Below, piece after piece: positions 55,533-64,000 of a DNA stretch of 64,000 nucleotides. Both the position numbers and the translations under genes were made by a program. Below the pieces are notes generated by a model that was not told the DNA's origin, made no database searches, and saw nothing but the letters and a program-made list of their open reading frames with translations. The stretch is from Poronia punctata (lineage: Eukaryota > Ascomycota > Sordariomycetes > Xylariales > Xylariaceae). The DNA is taken from contig MU401626.1 of the NCBI GenBank assembly GCA_022579005.1, forward strand, positions 20,416-84,415, given 5' to 3'. Positions within the stretch are counted from its first letter, which is position 1. Each line of letters starts with the position of its first letter.

Positions 55533-56297
55533 TTAAGCTTTGCTAAGGACATTTTGCAGAAACTGGACCGCATCGTCCATCCCCCGTGGTGCATTGAACC
55601 AATGTCCTCCATTCGGGTACTCTATCCACTCAACCTGACATCCGAAGCTGATGAGTGTATCTCGTAAACTCCTCCCATTCTGCACGAGGACCACCGGATC
55701 ATCGACACAATGCTCGAGAAGAACCGGCGTGCGCCTCAGTACCTCGTTATCAGCCGGCACGCCTTCGAGGCCTAGAACCTGTCGCATCTGAGGCAGAGTC
55801 CTGCCCACGAACGGACACCTGCATGCGAATCCCATAAAGGCAGCTAAGGGTACGTCGAGATTGAATAGAAGATGACTAGCGGTTGCGCCGCCCATGCTCA
55901 TGCCGGCCAGCACTATGCGATCCGAGTGTCCGTCGAGCAGCTTCGCTTCCTTTGCTACTAGTTTCCGAAGGCCCGGGACGACTTCTTTGAGCCCGATTGC
56001 CTGTAGCTCCTCGCGCTCTGCGAAATCTTTGGTGTTCCACAGGTCGTACCATTGCCGCCATACCACGGACCGGTCTCTGGCTAGGGGTCGCCAGGGTGCT
56101 TCGGGGAGGACAAATCGAAAGGTGGGGAAGGCATCGCGCAATGTGCGATTCTGGGAATCGCGCCACTTCTCGAGACCGTTCCAAAAGGCGTAGGTGTTGT
56201 CCCCGCGACCATGCAGGAATATTAAGGTATGGGTATGGGCGTGTCCTAGTTTAGGACCAGTCTCGAACGTTTTGAAAGGTGGGCGGATGCTGTCCAT
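55533..56297 (-). CDS. Acyl-protein thioesterase / carboxylesterase-type hydrolase (Abhydrolase_2)
   Basis: Single-exon gene of 254 aa. It has the alpha/beta-hydrolase pattern of the phospholipase/carboxylesterase family: HTLIFLHGRGDN near residues 24-33 (oxyanion region), RFVLPEAPWRP (about 61-71), the nucleophile elbow GMSMGG with Ser134, Asp199/200 in HCVDDPVV, and His232 in GGHW. Length agrees with APT1-like enzymes that remove palmitate from proteins or hydrolyse short esters. The strongly divergent sequence (CRCPFVGRTLPQM) suggests a paralogue rather than the core APT1. No signal peptide. The ATG 56297 is the first in frame. Alternative function: a general carboxylesterase. Confidence 0.85.
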   Translation of the reverse strand: MDSIRPPFKTFETGPKLGHAHTHTLIFLHGRGDNTYAFWNGLEKWRDSQNRTLRDAFPTFRFVLPEAPWRPLARDRSVVWRQWYDLWNTKDFAEREELQAIGLKEVVPGLRKLVAKEAKLLDGHSDRIVLAGMSMGGATASHLLFNLDVPLAAFMGFACRCPFVGRTLPQMRQVLGLEGVPADNEVLRRTPVLLEHCVDDPVVLVQNGRSLRDTLISFGCQVEWIEYPNGGHWFNAPRGMDDAVQFLQNVLSKA

Positions 56298-57573
56298 AAC
56301 AAGAGACCCCCTTTAGTTGTGATGGGTATGACGATGATGATGACGATGCTTTTCTTGAGACGTAGCAGAAAAGACCGAGTGAAAGCCCCAGAAATGAAAA
56401 TAATGAGAAAGTAAAGATTAGACTCAGGCCCTGGGGTCTGGTCCGCAAGGTGTTTGTTTATGTATGACAGCACTCTCGATGCAAGGGGGGTTGAAGCCTG
56501 GTAAAATCGTCTTCTTATGGCCCTATCAATTCACACCTATGGTGTTACCTGCCACACATATACCGCCCGGCATTGGGCTATGAGTCTTGAGGATTGTGTT
56601 GCTGCGCCCTTGGCACTCTCCCGAAAAGAGGACTAACAAGTAACACGTATGGTAACTAATAACATTCCAACGTTATGTTGAAGGGTCGTTCCTGTACGAA
56701 TATCACATCGGCCAGGGCGCTAAAAAGACCCACCCACACCCAACCCCACCTGTCACTCTGGAGTCTGGAGAACCCCGGCAGCCGGACGCCACCGGACAGG
56801 TACTTACATAGGTAGGCACACAGTCTAAAAATTCGGACCTCTGATGGACGTCTCTACAGGCTACAGCTAACAAACACTTTCAAGTCTTAGCACAGGGAAA
56901 CACAAAGGAAATTATGCAAGGCATATCCAAGTGTTCCCTATAAGACTATCCATCTTGACCTAAAAAGACAGTAGTATTGTACTCGTTGTTATCCTACCTA
57001 CATGTACGTACCTAAGATATGTATCTAGATAGGGGCCGTCCGCAACAATCTAAGCCCAAACTACCTTAGGCATGCAAGTACAATGGTGTTGGTTCTCTCG
57101 AGGTTTGGGGTGAGTTTATTACCTACTTGTCAGGGTCAGGGACAATATGCGTAGAATTGCTCTGCTAAACTAAGCCTAGGATAGAACGCCGGGGGTTCAT
57201 AGCGCCTAAACTTTAACCTAGGTACTCGGGCTGTGCTGTAGGCTGCGCCAACCCATTCCGACATTCTTCCTCCGCCTCGACGAGGCCTCTATTCAAGCCC
57301 CCTGCTAAGGTACCCCCGAGAACTTAGACCCTCAGCGTATGATCCCGAATAGATGGAGCTAATGATAGCTGCCGTTTGACGGTATCGGATGAAGCCATTG
57401 CGGCCTTGATCAACAGGTAGATAAGGTAGGTAAGAGCTCAGAATAGAGGGAGAAATACAGCAGATCTATAAGACCATTACCTCCCCAACATCAACGTCGC
57501 CCTGGATTTGTCGATTAAAGTAATTATTACTATCATCTAGTATCTACACAATAGAACGGACGAAACTTTACGA
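56298..57573. other. 1.28-kb intergenic
   Basis: No supported gene. Includes the promoter of the thioesterase-like gene and the 3' side of the kinase-like gene. Several TACCTA/CCTAGG motifs but no clear repeat. Confidence 0.5.
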
Positions 57574-59484
57574 CTATGACCTGCCGTCGCCCATCTCCCA
57601 ACACCTAGTTTCGATATCCAACTCCTTGGAATAATCCCCAAATTCTTTGAAAACGCTGTGAATCATGTTGTTATAACGCTTAGGCCACCTGAACCCTTCG
57701 AACAAGGCCTTGGTATACTCCCAATACTCGGGGAAATACCCGGAAAATTCCCAATCGACAAAACCAGACACATTCCAGGTCACGCTACCGTCTGGCTGGA
57801 CGTGCTCCTCAACTAAAATATTACGAGGATTTAAATCTGCGTGGCTGAACATGATTTCGTGCCCGCGCCTGCTGGGCTCATCGGGAATGCGCAACATTTG
57901 GCTGAAGGCAGCCTCATCTGCAAACGGCCCTACTGAGTCCCCACCCCGGATACGAGCGTCGCGGCATGGCCCACCCAAGGTATCGCAGATGGGCGCCTTT
58001 TTATTTACCGTGTTGGGGATAGTGCGAAGTTGGGTTATATAATGCTTCAATTGAGCAGCGATGCGTTCTAGATCTCTGCCGGAGAGAAGGTCATTACACG
58101 TCGACAAAGGTACGCCCGGCATTCGTGTAGTAAGAAGGTAGCTATTCAAGCAGAAGGATGGTAAGAAGGGATCAGCTTCATCGACGTTGCTATCTGTAGT
58201 TGGTGCAGTGACAACATCAAGTGGCTTGGGGACTGGGATAGTTGTATGTTGGCGCACTAGACGCAGAGCATTAAACTCGTTGCGAACCGAGTCTAGCTCG
58301 CGGTTGTATTTCAGGTACAGCCCGAAGGGAAGTCTCTGAACTGACGCGTATCCATCGGGTGATCCGTACAGGGCACGTCCCATTCTTTGTAACAGCCGAT
58401 AGGCAGCCAGACGAACGGCGTTTGGCATCCAGAGCCATAATTTATGGAAGATGCTTCCAAAAGCTGTTATAGGCAGTCTAAAGATCGAACGCATCGACAC
58501 ACCTTGAGGAGCCAACCCGTTATTTACCTGTGGTGCGTGGAGTGCAGGGGACACAAGAGATAACGGTGGCTCGCCCAGGATCTCGGGTGCGATACGACTA
58601 GCAATAGTGAGAAACTGGAAGCTACTGGCCATTCTAGCATGCGTCCCAATAAGCCGGGCGTCGGCTGTTGTGAGTCCGCGTCTCGAATGGTCGCCTAAGA
58701 TGGGTAGAGTTCCATCTACATGAATCTGTTCCTTATATCCGACACGAGTAAAGTCGACCCGAAACTGCACCAAAGGTAGTTAGGACCAGCAACAATGTGC
58801 ATGAGACTGCCAAAGCCTACCTGAATCATAGACCCTTGTCGCCTCAGCAAGCAGACAGAGCCTTCCGCGAATGCCTTCGCAGCGGAACGACGTACAAGCC
58901 AGTGATTGTCATAAGGTGTGAGTAACCGCGGGTTTCGAATATAAGATAACCACCAGTCACGGTAGGAGGGCCCGAAGAAAACCCCAAGCATCTCAAAAAT
59001 GGTTTCCTTCCCCGATTTGTTCGTTAGTACACATCATGTCCCCCGTATTTTCTCGTCTCAGAGGACGAGGGGTGATAATGAGGAGACTCACCCGCTCGGT
59101 CAACCAGCCGACAGGTAGAGGCAGAATTGGCACGACACACAGAGGGTCAAAAACACTGCCACGCCTGCCTGTTATACAGCATTTGTAGCCATCGCGTTCG
59201 GTGATTTGACGGCGAGCCTCTTTGTCTGGACGGCTTGGGAAGGTACGGCCCTTGCTGACGGACTCCACAATATAGATCCAGTCCGATAATAATGCCAATG
59301 CATTCTGGTTACCATCATCTGATAACCTGGAATCGACATATGTAGCGGCCGCGATGGGGTCAAGTGCTTGTTCAATGAATTCTGATAACAACACACCACC
59401 GGGATGTGGGATCTCAAGGTTTTCAACATCTGAGAGCGTGTTTCTCACTCTCTCATCCTTAAGCAGGGGAGACAGGAATTCCAT
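57574..59484 (-). CDS. Degenerate HNH-like domain fused to APH-type kinase
   Basis: Minus-strand exons 59484-59092, 58991-58821 and 58764-57574 give 584 aa, all phase-0 introns with GTGAGT/GTAGGC donors and CTAAC branches. Residues ~91-131 (RRQITERDGYKCCITG...DPLCVVPILPLPVGWL) resemble a fungal HNH module, but the usual His of AHIIP is absent (VVPILP). Then MLGVFFGPSYRDWWLSYIRNP and NHWLVRRSAAKAF link to the kinase part. The kinase core has FGLYLKYNRELDSVRNEFNALRLV. The Brenner-type catalytic loop is HADLNPRN (His496, Asp498, Asn503). The Mg-binding position is VDWEFSG (Asp525), in place of DFG/IDW. APH-type kinases phosphorylate small molecules. In fungi these are numerous and mostly uncharacterised. 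Substrate unknown. Confidence 0.82.
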
Positions 59485-60289
59485 ATCGGAAGGGTAAAGG
59501 AAGCGTTGCGCGCATATAAAGTCGTTATCAGTTTGGGTGGATGGGACTCTGAGCCTACAGGGGGTACCTAAGCAAGCAGCGCAAAGCTACTCAGGCAAAA
59601 TATGTCACTGGTGAGAGGGCGCATATCGTAAGTGACGAATAATTATGAGAGAGTCTGAAGAGGTTGCGTCATACGTGTACTTGTGGAACCAAGTTTAGAG
59701 TTTAGTCTACTTGCACACCGGCACAAATCCCATAGACATTGACTACAAATGGACGTTATTACGGCGCCAAATCCATGATTCTCGACGCCCCTGATGGTCG
59801 CTATTAGGTACGCCTCAAAGCCTATGGACATAGACTCTACCAGAAATTTCTGAGTGCAAAGGGTCATGACGCACGAGACGACAGACATACGTACAGGCGG
59901 TAGGGAATTAATCTTGGTGCTTTTTTCAAAGGTGGATTGACACAAAGGCTTTAGATTTGTTTGTTTGCCCCCCTCCCCCCCACAAACACCGGCCCGTATT
60001 ATTTCCCCCTTTTTTCCTCTTCTTTTTGGTGCTCTTCTTACCGCATGCTTCATTCTTTCTCGGTTTCCTTTGGCTTAGTTGCTATCTGGTCGGATATGTA
60101 TTATTGTGTTGGTCGTTTATCTCGTTTATCTATATCAAAATGAGTTAGGTACTCCAGTTGCCAGATTTTGCCCTTCGTGAACAAAAAAGGTGGTCTAACA
60201 AGAAGTGGGTATACCGTTGAATGACAACAATTGTGGAGCATTAGACTGCTTAGGAGGGATAGAAAAGGAAGGATTATAGCGTTGCACTT
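59485..60289. other. Intergenic before second AT-rich island
   Basis: No supported gene. The open frame 59643-60053 (minus) lacks family features. This is the kinase gene's promoter side. Poly-pyrimidine tracts lie at 59960-60035. Confidence 0.5.
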
Positions 60290-63200
60290 GCGTTTTATTT
60301 ATTTAAAAGGGTTATTACTTTCTCTATACCCCTTTAACTAGGTAGCAACCCTCCTTTTACATTAAACCTTAAAGGTGCTAGGTACTTATAAATTCTGTTT
60401 ACCTAGCTAGGGAGATAGATATTGCGATGAAAATTGAAGATTTCTAAAGATCACTCTAACTTTACACTAGAAGAGGTCTAGCTAGAGTGGACGCATTAAC
60501 TGGGTTTTAAGGGCCTTGCATTAATTATAGCTTTATAAAGGTATTTTAAAAAGCATGACTTAGTATATTATATGTATAATAAATAGCTAGGTATTTAAGT
60601 TTAAAAAGTAATGCAAAAATAATAGCTATATATAAAAAAATAAAAATTAAGCTAGCTTTTTTTAATTTTATAGTTACTTTATAATATAAAGCGTAACTAG
60701 TATATATATTAATTATATTATAATTTTTTTTAGCTAAAAAGGTTGCTGTTTTTAGTATTTTAAAGCTAAAATAAATTAATATATTATAAAAACTTTTTTT
60801 TTTAGTAAGATTAATATAATGCTTTATTATTTTATTATTTAATAGGCTTTTTATAGCTATTTAAAGCTATTAAAAGTCTTATTTGTTAAAATTACTTATT
60901 ATTAGCTTTAATAGTAGCTTACTTTAGCTGCTAAAACTTTGCTTTAGCTATTATAGCGTTAAAAGCTACTATATTTATATAGTATTATGCTTAACTTTTT
61001 TACTTATAAAAATAAATAAGCTAAAAGCAAGTTATATACTAAAAAAAAGTTTTATTAACTTTATAGTATAAAGTAGTAGCTAAACTTAAACTTATATTAG
61101 TAGTAAATTGCTTTAGTATATTTTATTAATATTGCTATAATATAATATTTTTAATAGTAAATCTAAGTATATATTTTTTTACTTTTATAAAAAAGCTATA
61201 AAGCTTATAATAAGTTAAATGCTATTATGCTTTTTTTTAAAGCTTTTTAGCTAGTAAAACTTTTAAACCTTAATTATAACTATTATTAATAAAAAGCTTT
61301 TTGCTTAATAAGCATATTATTAATACTTTAAATAAAGTGCTTATTGCTTTAATATTTTTTTATAAAAAAGTAACTAAAACTATACTAGCTAAAGATTATA
61401 GCAAAGCTTTTAAAAAGCTTTATATATTTAGTTTAGTAAACCTAGTTATAGTTATTATAAAGGTTTAAAATTATAAGGCTTTTTATTAATTTAGCTTTAC
61501 TAATATAGTTTTTTATTTAATAAAACAAATTTTAGCTATATTTTTAAGTGCTATTAATAAAGTAGCTATATTTTAAAGTTAATAATTATTATAAGTGCTA
61601 GCAGTTAAAAAAGTAAGCTAGTTTAAAATTTTAAATAAGTAAACTATATAAATAATGCTAAGCATTTTATATTTTTAGCTTTTATACTATATTAATAAAG
61701 GCATTATTATAATATATTTTAAAGTAGGCAATATATTAAAAATAGTTAAGTATACTTAGCGCAGTTTTTTTTTAATATGCTTAGTATTTTATTTAAATAT
61801 ATTTAAACTATTAATAATAAATGCTACTTTTTAATTATAGTTAACTATTATAATATACTAATAAAGCTTTTTATAATACTTTAAAATAAAATAAGCTAGC
61901 ATTTGTTTATAAATACTAGCTTTTTATTATAAGTTATAAGTAACTTTATTTTAAGCTTAAATTTTTATAAAATAAACTTTTTATATAGGTTTAATAGCTA
62001 TAATAAAGTACTTAAAGTAAAAGCTAAAATAATAGCTTTTTATAAAATGTTTTATAATAATTACTACTTTTTTATTAGTAAGCTATTTTTAGCAGCAAAT
62101 TTTAAGTACTATATTAATTAAATGCTTTAGCTTATATTAGTATTATATTATATTACTGTTTTTATTATATAAGTTTATAAAGCTATAAAAGCTATTAGTA
62201 TTTAGTTTTATAAAGTATAAAACATTAATATTAAAATTAAAAATTTGCTTTGTTTATAAAAAAGTAAGCGCGCTTTTATATAGCTATATAATATATATTT
62301 TAGTAAATAGTCTTTTAAAATCTAAATTTTAAGCTAACTTAGTAAAAGTATTAAAAATTATTAAGTTAGGTATAAATAGTATAGTTAGTAAAGTTAGCAA
62401 AGCTTGTTAAAATATAGCTAATATAAGCACTAGGCCTTTTTATTTTAATAAAACTTTATATTTAGTTGCTAACTATATAACTAATAAAACAAATACTAAT
62501 AAGTTTATTTTAAAAGCTTAGTTAAGCATTAAGTTAATTATATTATTTAAAGCTTTAATAAAAGTAATTAAGGCTATAAAGCAAAAATATTTATATAATT
62601 AACTATTATTTTAATTATAAAAAAAAAAAATTAAAATATTTAAAAGCTTTATATATTTTTAATAGCTAAATGTTTACTAAAAGCTTTATTGCTTGCATAT
62701 ATTTAAAAGTAAAAGCTTAGCTTATTAAGTTAAATATATAGGCTTTTTACTAGTAAAGCTTAATTATAATAAAAATTTAATAATTGTTATTAATATGTTT
62801 TTTTAAAACTAAAAGCTTTATATTAATTATATTTTTTTTAAATTATTATTATAATTGTTTTTTTAAGTAGCTACTAAAAGACTTAGGTAAAAGGTTTTAA
62901 AATATACTTATAGCTTAGCTAAATATGTTTTTAATTAAAATATTAAGTTAGTTTTTTAAAATTAAGCAAATGCCTACTATAATTTTGCTACTTAAAAGCT
63001 ATTTATAGTAGTAGTACTTAATTAGTATGCTAAGCTAAAAGCTAAATATTTTTTTTTATTATATTTTTTAAAAAATAAAATCTAAGTATTTTTTATTAAA
63101 AAGCAAGCAGTTAATTTTATTGTTGCTAATATTTTTATTGCTTAAAAATCTTTATAATTTTATATAGCTTAGCAATAAGTTAATATGCTTAAAGTAAGCT

Positions 63201-64000
63201 TGCTAAATACTTATAAGCATAAATAAAAGTTTTTAAAAATAAATAAAAGCTAAAAGCTTTTATAAGGCTAGCTTTTTAAGTACTAAGATTTAGTTTGCTA
63301 TAGCATAAAGGTAATAAATTAAATATATAAAGTAAATAATAATACTAAGCAAATTAAAAATAGAAAAGTAAAAATAAAAGTTTTAAAAAAAAAAAAAAAA
63401 TATAGGCATAAAAACAAATTAAAAAAACGTAAATAAGTTTATAGGCTGTTTTTTATAAGTATAGCATGCTATAAGCAAATAAAATTATAGTAAATATTTT
63501 TTTTAAGTTTTTTTTATAATAAATTAAAATAAAAAAACTTAATAAATTTTGCTTTATTAAGTGCTTAAAGCTATAAGTATAAATTATTATAATATATTTA
63601 TAATTTTTAAGTGTTTGTTTATTAAATTAAACAATTTTTATAAAGCTAGCTTATTAGTAGCAACTTAAAATTATATATTATTTATAATTTATTAAGCTAA
63701 CGTAGGCTTTTATTAAAAAAATAGTAAAAAAAGTATTAAAAAGCTAGCTTTTTTTTTTTTGCTTTTTTTCTTTTTTTTTAAGTTTTTAAATATTTTTTAC
63801 TACTTTTTTTTTAAGTTTTTAAATATTTTTTGCTGCTTTATTATCTTAAAATTAACGCTATGCTTTATTATAAATACTTTAAAACTTAAAAAAATAAACA
63901 AAAGTAATGCTAATATAAACTATATAATTAGCAAAAACTTTAATACTAATATTGCTTATAAAAAGTAGTTGCTAAGCTTAGCTAAAAAAATAAGCAAAGC
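60290..64000. mobile_element. Second RIP-type AT-rich repeat relic, truncated by window end
   Basis: Base composition shifts from ~60,290 and becomes extreme after ~60,540, continuing to the window end. The same features as the first island are seen: near absence of TpC/GpA, abundant TpA and surviving GpC. No open frame other than low-complexity ones exists. No terminal repeat partner is visible because the right end is outside the window, so the element type is unknown. A transition zone (60,290-60,540) keeps TC and GA dinucleotides and may be the less mutated edge or flank. Confidence 0.7.
63768..63836. repeat. Tandem duplication in AT-rich relic
   Basis: Two direct copies (about 33-34 bp) of a T-run followed by AAGTTTTTAAATATTTTTT and ACTAC/GCTGC. 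It creates a spurious Phe-rich ORF. Confidence 0.7.

Noticed and set aside
59643..60053. 136-codon ORF, minus strand
   Set aside because: No recognisable domain, partly encoded by a pyrimidine tract, and no coding signature.
63759..63968. Phe/Asn/Lys-rich ORF in the second AT island
   Set aside because: Produced by poly-T and a tandem duplication in mutated repeat DNA.
1..64000. tRNA, rRNA and CRISPR features
   Set aside because: Looked for B-box-like GGTTCRANNC motifs and for regularly spaced repeats. Candidates fell inside coding genes or did not fold, and the genome is eukaryotic.

Overview
The window looks like a piece of a filamentous ascomycete genome (Pezizomycotina, most likely Sordariomycetes). 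Evidence: short GT-AG introns (45-130 nt) with CTAAC/CTRAC branch sites, fungal-specific genes (Spc19 of the DASH complex, Sho1, a RO-3-type dynactin p24, Zn2Cys6 and UMTA-like families), and two extremely AT-rich tracts that look like repeats mutated by RIP (repeat-induced point mutation). No database could be searched. All names come from motif and family recognition, and all exon borders were placed by eye from splice consensus, frame and protein continuity.

Layout. (1) 0.4-3.0 kb: housekeeping pair RAV2/Rogdi (minus) and POP7 (plus), divergent. (2) 3.5-5.1 kb: a decayed fructosyl-amine/sarcosine-type FAD oxidase pseudogene. (3) 5.7-20.2 kb: an accessory block of oxidative enzymes. It holds a secreted cellobiose-dehydrogenase-like GMC flavoprotein (9 exons), a cytochrome P450, a Zn2Cys6 regulator, a membrane-anchored SDR, an alpha/beta-hydrolase (HSL type) and a Baeyer-Villiger-type flavin monooxygenase. 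(4) 21.8-31.3 kb: a Csr1-like Sec14 protein, a small orphan ORF, a UMTA-like methyltransferase and a secreted GH31 alpha-glucosidase. (5) 31.6-39.7 kb: housekeeping SQT1, fumarase, SPC19 and SHO1. (6) 41,305-46,205: a 4.9-kb AT-rich DNA transposon relic bounded by ~143-bp terminal inverted repeats with a TA duplication. (7) 48.5-59.5 kb: dynactin p24, a vacuolar-type amino-acid transporter, an unknown 442-aa protein, an acyl-protein-thioesterase-like hydrolase and a degenerate-HNH/APH-kinase fusion. (8) From ~60.3 kb: a second AT-rich relic that runs off the window.

How genes may work together. P450 (hydroxylation), SDR (alcohol to ketone), Baeyer-Villiger monooxygenase (ketone to ester/lactone) and HSL-type hydrolase (ester cleavage) form a chemically coherent ring- or chain-opening route. 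A pathway-type Zn2Cys6 regulator sits among them and shares a 743-bp divergent promoter with the SDR. No PKS, NRPS or terpene synthase is present, so catabolism or detoxification of a cyclic or terpenoid/steroid-like substrate is more likely than a complete secondary-metabolite cluster. This is inference.

The strongest unexplained sequence-level signal is the mutational footprint of the AT-rich islands. Surviving C is almost never preceded by T (and G almost never followed by A), while GpC and ApC persist. That adds a 5'-base preference to the usual RIP CpA bias.
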